Positions 16,315 to 25,402 are shown, numbered from the stretch's first letter. The stretch: DNA of 64,000 nucleotides from Luteolibacter sp. SL250 (GCF_026625605.1 NZ_CP113054.1:3844001-3908000); one strand, 5' to 3'. Numbers and translations are program-made. Notes: generated from the letters alone by a model not told the origin.

Positions 16315-16988
16315 TTTCCGTCCAGGTCATCGTCCAGGACAACAGCCGGGTGATCCTGGTGCAGGTGAAGGAGGCGGTGAAGAACCGCACCGGTCTGAAC
16401 CGGGCACTGGCGACCCGATGGGAGCGTGATCTGAAGGATCACTTCCGTGCGAAGAACACCACGCCGAACAAGCTGGGCGGAACCAAGACGAATTTTTGGA
16501 ACGGCGTGGCAGCCGATACCAGCGTGGCAGAAGTGACGGAGGACGGCGCGGTGCTGACCGTGGCCAACCAAGCGTTCCGGCTTCACCTTTACGGTGGCAC
16601 GGTGACGCCGAAGAAAGCAAAGGCGCTGACCATCCCGATCGTGCCGGAGGCTCATGGCGTGCGTGCCAGGGACTATCCCCATAAGCTGTTCACGATTTCC
16701 CCGAGGGTGCCGCTGCTGTTCGAGCGGAGCAATCAGGCCACACAGAGCCTGACCGGGCAGACGGACGGACGGGTGCGGGTGCGTGGCAACCGCCCGGGCG
16801 AGATGGTCTCCAAGCCGGTGAGGATCGCGGCGCGGACGCCGATCCGTCCGGTGTACTACCTGGCGGACTCCGTGACCATCGAGCGGGATCCGACTGCTCT
16901 CCCTCCCAGGGAAAAGGTGGAAGCGTCACTGATGAAGGCGGCTGAACTATTCCTGAGGATTGAAGCACGGAAAGGAGGGCTGGCATGA
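16311..16988 (+). CDS. Virion morphogenesis/tail completion protein (Mu G-like)
   Basis: 225 residues. It overlaps the preceding stop by four bases. The segment QAFRLHLYGGTVTPKKAKAL followed by TIPIVPEAHGVRARDY is the hallmark of phage virion morphogenesis proteins of the Mu G type, involved in finishing the head-tail joint. The C-terminus is a helix (KVEASLMKAAELFLRIEARK). Confidence 0.75.
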   Translation: MISVQVIVQDNSRVILVQVKEAVKNRTGLNRALATRWERDLKDHFRAKNTTPNKLGGTKTNFWNGVAADTSVAEVTEDGAVLTVANQAFRLHLYGGTVTPKKAKALTIPIVPEAHGVRARDYPHKLFTISPRVPLLFERSNQATQSLTGQTDGRVRVRGNRPGEMVSKPVRIAARTPIRPVYYLADSVTIERDPTALPPREKVEASLMKAAELFLRIEARKGGLA

Positions 16989-17449
16989 GCACCGCACCGC
17001 TGATGCTGCTGCGCGAGAAGATCGCCGCCCGGATGGTGGAGGAGGGTGTCTGCACGGCGGACGCCATCATCATCAAGCGGCAGACGGACATCTGGAATGA
17101 CATCGCCCGGGCGGTGGCATCGCGGAAGGTCCCGGACCGCACGGCGTGGGTGATCGGCATCACGGAGGGAACCTTCGTGGATGACACCGACATCGTCGCG
17201 GACCTGACCATCCCGATCACTTCGTTCTGCCCCATCACCCTGGAGAAGGGCGCGGCCCCGGAGGAGGTGAAGTGGCACACGATGCTGCACGCCCTTCATG
17301 GATGGAACGACGGCCAGCACTGCAACTACGAGCTGAAGCTCCGCTCCTTCAACGACGGCATCGCCCAGTCCGATGGACGCCCCGCGTGGCATGCCCGCGA
17401 AACCATTTTCACGATCCGACACCACATCCCGAAACCAACCACACCCTGA
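16985..17449 (+). CDS. Tail terminator-like protein
   Basis: 154 residues, overlapping the previous gene by ATGA. The pattern is an N-terminal helix (MLLREKIAARMVEEG), strands around WVIGITEGTFVDDTDIVADL, and the final ETIFTIRHHIPK. This fits the tail terminator/completion fold that caps the tail tube. The assignment rests on position between the G-like and tube-like genes. Confidence 0.5.
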   Translation: MSTAPLMLLREKIAARMVEEGVCTADAIIIKRQTDIWNDIARAVASRKVPDRTAWVIGITEGTFVDDTDIVADLTIPITSFCPITLEKGAAPEEVKWHTMLHALHGWNDGQHCNYELKLRSFNDGIAQSDGRPAWHARETIFTIRHHIPKPTTP

Positions 17450-17452
17450 ATC

Positions 17453-17665
17453 ATGAAGAAGAAATCCACCGCCGAAGTTGCGGATCCCGCCACCACCACT
17501 CCGCCACCCGACGCCGCACCGCTCCTCCTGTGGGTGAAGGTGCTGAAGGGTGGCATCAAGATCGCCGGAGGCACCGCCGCCGCAGGCCGCAAGCTGAAGG
17601 TCAGCCCGGAGGTCGCCACCTACCATGAGGCGCAGGGCAACGTGAAGGTCCTGGGCACCGTCTGA
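17453..17665 (+). CDS. Small tail-region protein (70 aa)
   Basis: Begins MKKKSTAEVADPATTTPPPD, a disordered Thr/Pro segment, then a compact strand-rich end (LLLWVKVLKGGIKIAGGTAA ... VATYHEAQGNVKVLGTV). It resembles the tiny head-tail joining proteins (DUF2635-type) that precede tail tube or sheath genes in Mu-like phages. Moderate to low certainty for the family. Confidence 0.55.
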   Translation: MKKKSTAEVADPATTTPPPDAAPLLLWVKVLKGGIKIAGGTAAAGRKLKVSPEVATYHEAQGNVKVLGTV

Positions 17666-17696
17666 TTCCACTAACCACACACCGACCACCACCATC

Positions 17697-18260
17697 ATGT
17701 CATACCAACTGGAGAAGATCATCATCGGTTGCTTCGCGGCTTTCGTCCCGAAGGGAACCGTCATCGGCGAGAACACCGTGGATTCCGGATTCTACCCGGA
17801 AGACGAGGAGGACCTCGACAACTGGAAGACCCTGGGCTGTGTCCTGGACTCCTCCTTTGAAGCGGTGAACGAACCGGGTGAGCCGGACTACTGCCCGGAT
17901 TCCGTAAACGGCGGCTACTACAAGGAAGAGGAGAACAACATCGTGAAGGACATCATCAAGATGACCCTGAAGTGTTCCTCCGAGATGTTCTGGCAGCTCG
18001 CCTGGGGAATGAAGACCGCGCCGGTCGACGGCACACCGGTCACCCCGTTCGCCGACAAGCTCCGCGCCGTGGAGGGCTGGCTCAACTTCGAGCAGCGGGA
18101 CCAGAACAACGTCAAGAAGGTGATGGCCGTGGTCTATGGCCGTTTCAGCCTGGACGCCGCTCCCTCCTGGACGAAGGACCGGACGAAGCCTGCCTTCCGC
18201 TTTGAGGTGATCCCGTCGCCGATCGCATCCGTCGAGCCGAAGAACATCGCCGCCGCCTGA
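17697..18260 (+). CDS. Probable tail tube protein
   Basis: 187 residues. It has an acidic, strand-rich sequence (DSGFYPEDEEDLDNWKTLGC ... NIVKDIIKMTLKCSSEMFWQ ... FSLDAAPSWTKDRTKPAFRF) of the size and composition of tail tube subunits. No sheath gene precedes it, so the tail is likely non-contractile. Identification is by position and composition. Confidence 0.55.
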   Translation: MSYQLEKIIIGCFAAFVPKGTVIGENTVDSGFYPEDEEDLDNWKTLGCVLDSSFEAVNEPGEPDYCPDSVNGGYYKEEENNIVKDIIKMTLKCSSEMFWQLAWGMKTAPVDGTPVTPFADKLRAVEGWLNFEQRDQNNVKKVMAVVYGRFSLDAAPSWTKDRTKPAFRFEVIPSPIASVEPKNIAAA

Positions 18261-18296
18261 TCCGCCCGCCGCCCGCCACACCCAACCACCACCGTC

Positions 18297-20429
18297 ATGC
18301 CCACACCGTCGCCCGTTCCAGATACCGATGCGCCCACCCCCGGCACCGTGCCATCCCTGGTGGCGGGCGGCAGTGCCCCATCACCCGCCGCTCCGCCATC
18401 CGTAGGGCCATCCCTGCCAGGCGGAGTGGTGGCTTCTCCGCCGGAAGTAACTCCGGAGGTGCCTGTCCAACCACCGGCGGGATTCCTGCCGTCCACCAAG
18501 GCGGACACGGATGCTGGGAACATCCCCGCCCGCACCTGGCGTGCGGCGATCAATGGCGGGGGCGATGGATACTTCGCGGTGCGGCACCCACTGCCGGTGG
18601 CCCAGCGTTGCCATGTCATCCTCTATGGCCAGAGCAATGCGTCCGGATCCGATGCGGTGCCGGTGCTCACCACCACGGCGGTCTATGATGCGCTGCGTTT
18701 CTCCACCGGGGTGCGCGGAGGGAGCGGTGGAGGAGTGACGGCGGTTTCCCTGCTGGAATCCACGGATGACACGCAGGGAGAGACGCCATGCTCCGGTGTG
18801 GCGCTGCAATGGACGGAGGATGGCACGGTGGATGGCGCGGCGCGGTTGATCCTCAGTGCCGTCGGCTACGGTGGCTACGGGATCAACCAGCTGGTCAAGG
18901 GCACCGCTCCCTACACCGACCTCCTTTCCAGGGCGAGCCACGCGAGGACACTGAGCGGCGGAGCAGGTGTGAGCCATGCCGTGGCGGCCGTGGTGTGGGT
19001 CCAGGGTGAGAGTGACGGTGCCATGGCGCAGGCCACCTACCTGGAAAAGCTGCTGGATCTCCGCGAGGATCTGCAGGCGGACCTCCGCAACCAGGTGCCG
19101 GGCGATGGCGAAGATTTCCTCCACCTGCCGATGGTCCAGCCGTCCGCACACATCAACCTGGGTGGTGGTCCGGCGCTGGCCCAACTGGAGGCCGCCGTGC
19201 GCAGTCCCTACCACCACCTGGTGGCCCCGGCCTACATGCTGCCCCATGCCAACAACATCCACTATTCCGCGCTGGGTGCGCAGATGGCGGGGCGGGCCGC
19301 CGGGCGTGCGCTCCGTGAGCTGGCGGAACATGGCGAGGCCCGGACGCTGATGCCGCTGGGTGCCAGCAGCCGTGGGCGTGAGATCATCTGGCACTGGAAT
19401 GTGCCGGTGCCGCCGCTCCTGCTGGACAGCTCCGCGCTACCGCCGACTCCGAGCCATGGGTTCCAGGTGGAGGACGAAGATGGGATGGTGCCGATCTCAT
19501 CCATCGAGGTCATGGACGACCGGGTGAGGATCGTGGTGGCCAGGGACCTGGAGGGTGATACGGAGGTGCGCTATGCGCTGGACAACAACGGCACGGGCAT
19601 CATCAACGGGGCCTCGGGTAATCTCCGTGATTCCACGGCGGATGCGTTCTGGATCGACGGGATTTCCCATCTGCTGCCCCGGGCGGCCCCACATGCGAAA
19701 CGGGCCGTGAAGCACCTGCGGCATGATGCTGCTGATGTGATCCTCCCAGGAGAAGTTCCGCTGGAGGAAGATGCGTTCGACCACTGGCAGTTCGGTGGCG
19801 ACAGCAGCTCACTGACCGGGCTGGTCAATTCCGAGGTGCTGACACGGGCGGGTGTCCTCGCCGCGACCTATGAGGACTCCTCCATCATCCTTCACAAGGA
19901 TGATCCAGGGTCCCATCTGCAAGGGCTGGTCAGCACGATGCCGGACGGGATCGAGCAGACCATCCTGGTGGTACTGCGCGTGCCCACCGAAGTGGTGGGC
20001 GGCACCTACCAGATCATCGCGGGGACGGCGGATCCGTTCACGGGATCGGGGCTGACCTGCGATTTCGCAGGCCACGTCAAATTTTCGAACACCCTCAATG
20101 CCTTCAACCTCCCCTACGCCTCCGCGATGACTGGCGGGGAAACGGGAGCCTGGATCTGTCTGGTATTCCGTGAGGGTGCCGGGAAGTTCGGCCTGCTGCT
20201 CTCCGGCGTGGGCAACCGGGAGTTCCACGACTACACCACCGGCACGAAGGAGCCGGTCGAGCGCAACGTGGGAATCGGGAACTGTTACGCGAACTACAGC
20301 AACTGCAACGACGCGGACCTGGAGTTCGCCGAGCTGGTCCTGTGGAACCGCTGCCTGTCCGTCCGCGAGTGCATCGACGCGCTCACCCGCAGCCGCCAGA
20401 GGATGGCACAACGTGGCGTGTTTTTCTGA
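18297..20429 (+). CDS. Tail-associated SASA/SGNH-type carbohydrate esterase
   Basis: 710 residues. Residues 1-75 are a Pro/Ser/Thr-rich linker. From about residue 100 an SGNH/SASA esterase domain is evident: HVILYGQSNASGSD holds the nucleophilic Ser, VVWVQGESDGAMAQATYLEK is block III-like, and HANNIHYSALGAQMAGRA carries the catalytic His. At the position normally occupied by the catalytic Asp (DxxH) the sequence reads N-x-H. After a linker, the C-terminal 240 residues look like a LamG/concanavalin-type beta sandwich. It would remove acetyl groups from surface glycans during adsorption. Confidence 0.7.
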   Translation: MPTPSPVPDTDAPTPGTVPSLVAGGSAPSPAAPPSVGPSLPGGVVASPPEVTPEVPVQPPAGFLPSTKADTDAGNIPARTWRAAINGGGDGYFAVRHPLPVAQRCHVILYGQSNASGSDAVPVLTTTAVYDALRFSTGVRGGSGGGVTAVSLLESTDDTQGETPCSGVALQWTEDGTVDGAARLILSAVGYGGYGINQLVKGTAPYTDLLSRASHARTLSGGAGVSHAVAAVVWVQGESDGAMAQATYLEKLLDLREDLQADLRNQVPGDGEDFLHLPMVQPSAHINLGGGPALAQLEAAVRSPYHHLVAPAYMLPHANNIHYSALGAQMAGRAAGRALRELAEHGEARTLMPLGASSRGREIIWHWNVPVPPLLLDSSALPPTPSHGFQVEDEDGMVPISSIEVMDDRVRIVVARDLEGDTEVRYALDNNGTGIINGASGNLRDSTADAFWIDGISHLLPRAAPHAKRAVKHLRHDAADVILPGEVPLEEDAFDHWQFGGDSSSLTGLVNSEVLTRAGVLAATYEDSSIILHKDDPGSHLQGLVSTMPDGIEQTILVVLRVPTEVVGGTYQIIAGTADPFTGSGLTCDFAGHVKFSNTLNAFNLPYASAMTGGETGAWICLVFREGAGKFGLLLSGVGNREFHDYTTGTKEPVERNVGIGNCYANYSNCNDADLEFAELVLWNRCLSVRECIDALTRSRQRMAQRGVFF

Positions 20430-21265
20430 TGATCCGCAGCCTGGTCAAAATCGAGTTCGTGCCGGTGACGGGTGATCCCATCACGCTGCTGGACTACGAC
20501 GACGGCATGCGTGACCACGTACGGTGGCCGATGCAGCAGGGGGACTTCTCCGCTGGTGCCATCGGCGCTGAGTATGCGGCGGGGATCTCCCTGGGCAATG
20601 CGAGCTTTTCCCCGGCGTGGACGCGGCGGGTGCTGCACGACACGCACCATGAGGCGGAGGCGTATTGCCAGGACCATCCGGCGGCGATGCCGCTGGGGGT
20701 GCAGGGGAAGTTCCGCTACTCCATCCAGGGCGGCAACGTCTATGAATACCACCACGCCCGGGTGCTGGCGTGTGTGGTGGCCCGGCTGAGAGAGCGGAAG
20801 AACGGGAAGGAAGTCACGATCACGGAATACCGTGGTGCGTGTGGCAAGCGGGAGGTGGTCAGCACGGCGACACCGGAGCCGGAGGAATCCACGCCAGGCG
20901 ATGTGCCATCCCTGGTGCCGGATGGCGGCGACGCGATGCCCGGGCACCCGCCGTCCGTGGTGGTGGGTGATCCGCCCGCCGGACCGGATCCGCTGCCGCT
21001 GCTGTGGGGGGTCACGCTTTCCGGCATCACTGATCCATCTGCGGCCAATGGGAATGTTCCGAAGACGGGGCTTTCCTCCGGGTATCTGGTATTCACCGAC
21101 GCGGATGTGACGGTGCAGCGGACCGGCGGGATCTGGAAGATCCAGGGCAGCGGTGGAAAAGGATTTGATGGGGAGGCCGCGGACTATCCGTGGGAGGTGG
21201 AAACGTGGACGCCGTACGGCGGGGCCACCGGCACGCCCGCTGTTTCGCCCGTGTGGGCGGGCTAA
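20429..21265 (+). CDS. Tail-region protein with Pro-rich linker, unknown
   Basis: 278 residues from the ATG at 20429, which overlaps the esterase stop (TGATG). An N-terminal domain (residues 1-135, for example ASFSPAWTRRVLHDTHHEAE) is followed by a Pro/Gly/Asp-rich linker containing TPGDVPSLVPDGGDAMPG and a small C-terminal beta domain (LVFTDADVTVQRTGGIWKIQ). The linker echoes TPGTVPSLVAGG in the preceding esterase. Possible tail fibre or tape-measure accessory; not recognised. Confidence 0.55.
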   Translation: MIRSLVKIEFVPVTGDPITLLDYDDGMRDHVRWPMQQGDFSAGAIGAEYAAGISLGNASFSPAWTRRVLHDTHHEAEAYCQDHPAAMPLGVQGKFRYSIQGGNVYEYHHARVLACVVARLRERKNGKEVTITEYRGACGKREVVSTATPEPEESTPGDVPSLVPDGGDAMPGHPPSVVVGDPPAGPDPLPLLWGVTLSGITDPSAANGNVPKTGLSSGYLVFTDADVTVQRTGGIWKIQGSGGKGFDGEAADYPWEVETWTPYGGATGTPAVSPVWAG

Positions 21266-21277
21266 CAGATCAAGGAC

Positions 21278-23017
21278 ATGGCCAACGAGAATGACATCAA
21301 GTTCCGCCTTCAGACGGAGGGCGACACGTCCGGAGCGGATGCCGTCGAGGAGTCGATGGTCGATGCGAAGGATGCTGCCAAGGATCTGGGCGCGGCTTCA
21401 TCGTCGATGGCGGCGGCGACCGCTGCGGCGGGCAAGCAGGCGGCGGCGGCGGCGAAGGCGGTGGCCCAGAGCCACGCGGAGATCGCAAAGTCGATGTCCA
21501 CTCAGGAGCTGGAGGACTACGTGGCAACGATGGCCCAGCTCACCGAAGCGGAGCGGGAGCAGTGGATGCAGTCGAAGCAGGTGATCGCGGTCCAGAACGA
21601 ACTGGAGACGCGACGGAACGCGGCGCGGCAGCAGCTCGATGAGGAGACGGCGGCCATCGTCAAGCAGCAGGATGCGCTGAAGGAAAAAATCCGCCTGGAG
21701 GAACAGCACATCCAACGACTGGAGGATGTGGAGGAGGCGAAGCGGCGGGTGGCTGCACGGGACAAGGAAGCGGCGGCTGCCGGGAAAAGCCAGGGCACCG
21801 GCCCTGAGCTGCTGCCAGCCGGATCCACGGCGAGCGCGACAGCGGCCGCCGCAGGTGTGGCCGCGATGGCGGGAGCCGCGAAGCTGGGGTCCGACGCCGT
21901 GATGGAGGTGCTCTACCGCTACCGGGAACTGCGGAAGGAGATGACGCAGTCCGAGGCCCAGATGGGTGCGTGGACCGACTCCATGATCGAGGTGATGGAG
22001 TGGATCACCAGCCCGCTGGACAAGCTGAAGGGTGCGATGGTTTCCCTGGCCGGTCTGGATGAGCTGGAGAAGTCCCTGGAATGGGGCCGGGAGATGGAGG
22101 ACCTCTACAAGAAGACGAAGGCCGCCCATGATGCCTATGCGAAATCCGTGGCCGATGATGCGACGAACCGGGCGCTGCGCAACCAGCTCGCCAGCATCAA
22201 TGAGCAGACGGCGGCCATGGACCGGCAGCTCAGCACGCTGCGGGCACGGCGGGAACTTCTGGAAGCGAAGGCGCAGGTCGCCGACAAGGCGGCACTGGCA
22301 AGCGGTGAGGATCCGGCGGTGGTGGCGATCAATGAGATCGTCCGCCAACAGGTGGCACGGGTGGATGAAGTGAGCGACGCGGTCACCCGGGCGGAAGCTG
22401 CAAAAGATGCTGCGGATGGAAGGCTGACCGCCGCCGTCAACAAGCTCAAGAACCTCCAACACAGTGGTGGCACTGATCAGGAAATCCGGGAGGCAACTAC
22501 CGCCATGGAGGAGATGGACCGTGGCGTGAAGGAAGCGGCCAAAGATCTGGCCACGGCCAGGGAGAATGCCGGGATTGAGATCGAGAAGTCGCAGGTGGAG
22601 GCGTCCCAGGCCATCAGGGAGGTGAAGGCCAAAGCCACCGAGGGATTCAAGGAGGCCACCACCGAGCAGAGCCGGGCCTTGGCGGAGCTGGCGAAGGAAG
22701 CGATCGAGCCGGTTAAAAAGAACATCAAGGAGATCGAGGATGCCGGGGGGCAGGTGAAAGGCGTGCAGAAGCAGATGGTCTCCGTGATCAGCAAGATGAT
22801 CGAGGACGGGGCGATCACCGGTGAGGAACTCGCCCCGGTGCGTGCCTCTCTGGAAGTCCTCTCCCGCTCCGTGGACAAGAGCAATGACACGGTGGTTGAG
22901 GGTCTGACGAAGGCGGCGGCGGCATTCACGGCGACGGATCAGAAGATCCGGGAGCTGATCAACCAGTTCAACCAGGTGATGCAGAGGATGAACGCCATGA
23001 CCCCGGATTTCCGATGA
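21278..23017 (+). CDS. Tape measure-like tail protein
   Basis: 579 residues. Nearly the whole protein is Ala/Glu/Lys-rich helix with coiled-coil spacing, for example EETAAIVKQQDALKEKIRLE and AAMDRQLSTLRARRELLEAK. A glycine/alanine hydrophobic segment at residues about 183-205 (SATAAAAGVAAMAGAAKLGS) could cross the host membrane during DNA injection. This is the usual layout of a tape measure protein. At 579 residues it predicts a short tail. It overlaps the next gene by ATGA. Confidence 0.65.
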   Translation: MANENDIKFRLQTEGDTSGADAVEESMVDAKDAAKDLGAASSSMAAATAAAGKQAAAAAKAVAQSHAEIAKSMSTQELEDYVATMAQLTEAEREQWMQSKQVIAVQNELETRRNAARQQLDEETAAIVKQQDALKEKIRLEEQHIQRLEDVEEAKRRVAARDKEAAAAGKSQGTGPELLPAGSTASATAAAAGVAAMAGAAKLGSDAVMEVLYRYRELRKEMTQSEAQMGAWTDSMIEVMEWITSPLDKLKGAMVSLAGLDELEKSLEWGREMEDLYKKTKAAHDAYAKSVADDATNRALRNQLASINEQTAAMDRQLSTLRARRELLEAKAQVADKAALASGEDPAVVAINEIVRQQVARVDEVSDAVTRAEAAKDAADGRLTAAVNKLKNLQHSGGTDQEIREATTAMEEMDRGVKEAAKDLATARENAGIEIEKSQVEASQAIREVKAKATEGFKEATTEQSRALAELAKEAIEPVKKNIKEIEDAGGQVKGVQKQMVSVISKMIEDGAITGEELAPVRASLEVLSRSVDKSNDTVVEGLTKAAAAFTATDQKIRELINQFNQVMQRMNAMTPDFR

Positions 23018-24837
23018 TCGAATACACGCCACCGTATTACCTGATCGGCGAGGCGGGACGGTCGCTGGATGCGACGCCGCGCACGCTGGCGGAGCTGGGG
23101 ATCACGGAAGGGACGCTGTCCCTGACGAGCCTGGACATCGACCGGCTGACGTTTTCCATCCCGGTGTTCATGGTCACCCACCTGATCGATGACGGCCAGA
23201 TGATCACGCTGCGTGACAGCGCGACGCCGACGCCCCGGGTGCTGTTCCACGGGAAGGTGATGCGGGGGTTCCAGCTCAAGGCGGGCGTGTATTCGTTCCA
23301 GGCGGAAAGCGTGTGGAAGCAGCTGGCCAACGCGCCGCTGGGCGGGGCGACCAATGACCGGCCCTATCGGGTGTATCCTTCGCAGAGCATCGGCACGACG
23401 GTGTCCAGCCTGGTGGGCCTGGCACAGGCGGCGGGGCTGCCGGTGCAGGTGGGGACGCTGCCGACCTTTTACGCAGCACCGAAGGCGACGCTGAAGAGCC
23501 GGTCATTCGCCGAAGCGATCTCCTTCATGCTCCAGATGGTGCCGGACGCGGGGACGCGGATGGACTACAGCACGGCCCCGCTGCCGAAGCTGACCTTCAC
23601 GCGACGGACGGCTCCGCATGTGATCGATGTGGACACGGAAGGCCACGGGCTGGAGGACGCCCGGCTGGTGCCCCAGGAGTGGCGCAGGGCACTGGGGGTG
23701 ACGATCCACTACGCGTCCCGGACGAGCTACACGGAGGCGTCCCTGGTGACGCAGACGGGTGGCAACACGGCGGCGGAGGCGAGCCGCCAGATTTCCCTGA
23801 TGCTGTCCGGCTACGAGCGGACGGATGCCTTCAACCGGGAGAGCCTTCAAGCGGCGATCCAAGCCTACAACGAAGCCGCCAAGGCACTGAGCGAGGAGGG
23901 CGCGGCGATTGACCAGATCGCGGCGACGGCGCTGCTCAATGTGTTTCCGCAGTGGGAGGCGCTGATGGAGATCGACCCGGCGATCAAGGCGGCGCTGGCT
24001 GCGGGGGCGTTCACGATGCAGCGGGTGGGGAACAGCTCGTTTTCATTTTACACCTACTACTGGCGCTATCCGGGCGAGGGAGCCAACCCACCCCGGGACC
24101 AGACGATCGCAACGGTGCCAGCAGAGCTCCAGTTGGCCAATGGCAACCAGCCAGGGTCGCTCGGGCTTTACACCATCAAGCCGAACACTTTCACCGATGC
24201 CCATCTCGCGCTGGCCGGGGCGACGAAGACGCAGGTCTGGCTGCGGGGTGAATACAAGGGGACCAGCAACGGAGTGGCATTCAATGCCGGTCTGGCCTCC
24301 CTGAAGGCCAACAACTCCAGCAAGGTCCGGGAGTTTGCCGGTTATGACGGGGTCCGCAGCAGTTTCTCCCAACCCGGAGGCGGGCAGGAGCCGAGCCAAC
24401 TGCGGCGTTACTATTTCTACAAGCCGGACCTGCCGCTGTGGGCGATCAACAAGACCCCGGCGCAGGTGGCGGCGGCCGTGAAGGGCCAGATCGGCACGGA
24501 TCTGGAGGAGCTGGGCGAGCAGGCGGCATTCGTGGAGCCACCGCCGGGGTTCGCGCAGAACTATTTCGAGGCCCAGGACTGGACACCGATGACGGGGTCG
24601 CTGGTATTCCGGGCGGATGCGCCGTGGAAGCCCGCGCCGGGCGACCGGGTGCAGATCACCGGGGCAAACGTGGATCCACTGTGGGAAACGGCGGAGGCCC
24701 CGGTGGTGAGCGTGTCGATCGACCTGCGGACGGGGATGCTGACAGCGCAGGCCGGGTTCGCCCCGAGGCAGAACATCAGCAGCCTGCTGGACGCGCTGCG
24801 GGTGGCCCCGGAGGACAATCTGGACGTGGTGGCGTGA
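23014..24837 (+). CDS. Tail tip/baseplate hub-like protein
   Basis: 607 residues and the last phage gene. The N-terminal region (MIEYTPPYYLIGEAGRSLDA, then several strand-rich blocks such as GVYSFQAESVWKQLANAPLG) resembles distal tail/hub proteins. The middle and C-terminal parts are beta-rich with no enzymatic motif seen. It overlaps the tape measure gene, so it is probably made in step with it. Precise role (hub, adhesion) is inferred. Confidence 0.55.
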   Translation: MIEYTPPYYLIGEAGRSLDATPRTLAELGITEGTLSLTSLDIDRLTFSIPVFMVTHLIDDGQMITLRDSATPTPRVLFHGKVMRGFQLKAGVYSFQAESVWKQLANAPLGGATNDRPYRVYPSQSIGTTVSSLVGLAQAAGLPVQVGTLPTFYAAPKATLKSRSFAEAISFMLQMVPDAGTRMDYSTAPLPKLTFTRRTAPHVIDVDTEGHGLEDARLVPQEWRRALGVTIHYASRTSYTEASLVTQTGGNTAAEASRQISLMLSGYERTDAFNRESLQAAIQAYNEAAKALSEEGAAIDQIAATALLNVFPQWEALMEIDPAIKAALAAGAFTMQRVGNSSFSFYTYYWRYPGEGANPPRDQTIATVPAELQLANGNQPGSLGLYTIKPNTFTDAHLALAGATKTQVWLRGEYKGTSNGVAFNAGLASLKANNSSKVREFAGYDGVRSSFSQPGGGQEPSQLRRYYFYKPDLPLWAINKTPAQVAAAVKGQIGTDLEELGEQAAFVEPPPGFAQNYFEAQDWTPMTGSLVFRADAPWKPAPGDRVQITGANVDPLWETAEAPVVSVSIDLRTGMLTAQAGFAPRQNISSLLDALRVAPEDNLDVVA

Positions 24838-24977
24838 GCGCCTTGCAAGGGTGCTGCACGGGCCGTGCAGGGAGGGTGCGGGGGCTGGAAAGGTGGGGCC
24901 TCGGCGGGCTGGAAAAGCCTGCGGAACGGAACGGAAATCCGTTGCACGAGAGTAAGAAAATGGAGGCGAAACACCAG

Positions 24978-25006
24978 AAAATAACCACGAAAAGCGGGGT
25001 TATTTT
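24978..25006 (+). terminator. Hairpin after the last phage gene
   Basis: AAAATAACC and GGTTATTTT form a perfect 9-bp stem with an 11-base loop. It lies 140 bp after the last tail gene and could end the late transcript, or be part of the phage right end bound by the transposase. It ends in TATTTT rather than a clean T-run, so the terminator call is tentative. Confidence 0.4.
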
Positions 25007-25307
25007 GCAGTCGGCTCAGGGGGTGAAAACGGCCATTTTTCTAATCTGTCCGGGGAAATTTCTAAAGTGCGATGGCGGCTTACCCCCACGCATACCCCCG
25101 ATTCAAAAAAAAACGCGCGCCCTTTCCAAAAGCGTCGCGGCGTGGCTGCGCCACGACGGTAGTGTGCAGCTCACCTCACCCCGAAATGCCGCACGTCGCC
25201 GACGCAGTGGGAGAAGAATCCACATCATGGGACGCAAAAACCTCTCCCCAGCCGGAATGGCGCAGCCATCCCGCTACCCCCAGGATGCCACCCCTCCGCG
25301 GATCCCC

Positions 25308-25402
25308 GAAGCCCTTGCCAACCCCTCCGAAGCCCTTGCCAACCCCTTCGGAGCCCTTGCCAACCCCTTCGGAGCCCTTGCCAACCCCTTCGGAGGGCTT
25401 CC
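25308..25402. repeat. 21-bp tandem repeat, about 4.5 copies
   Basis: Unit CTTGCCAACCCCTTCGGAGCC repeats with few changes (the first copies read CTCCGAAGC). The unit length is a multiple of three, so every frame stays open, but no start or gene context supports translation. It lies in the gap between the prophage and the PEP-CTERM gene. Confidence 0.8.

Larger units (their letters stand above)
1..25006. mobile_element. Prophage with Mu-type head module (left end outside window)
   Basis: The gene order from 6.1 to 17.4 kb (spanin/DUF2730-like, small winged-helix protein, DUF3486, large terminase, DUF935 portal, I-type protease/scaffold, decoration protein, capsid, gp36/DUF1320, F-type head protein, G-type morphogenesis protein) follows the Mu-like head plan. 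Genes are tightly packed with many ATGA or GTGA overlaps. A repressor/Cro-type switch lies at 2.7-3.7 kb. The last phage gene ends at 24837, and the sequence then becomes AT-richer with a hairpin at 24978-25006, which I take as an approximate right boundary. No A/B transposase or integrase lies in the window. They would be expected beyond the left edge, downstream of the leftward early genes. Exact ends are not determined. Confidence 0.85.

Noticed and set aside
17666-21277. Contractile tail sheath gene
   Set aside because: None of the proteins has the size and pattern of a sheath; the 187-residue tube-like gene stands alone.
21398-23032. 544-residue open frame on the - strand opposite the tape measure-like gene
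   Set aside because: Leu/His/Arg-rich complement of an Ala/Glu-rich coiled coil; no start context in the phage operon.
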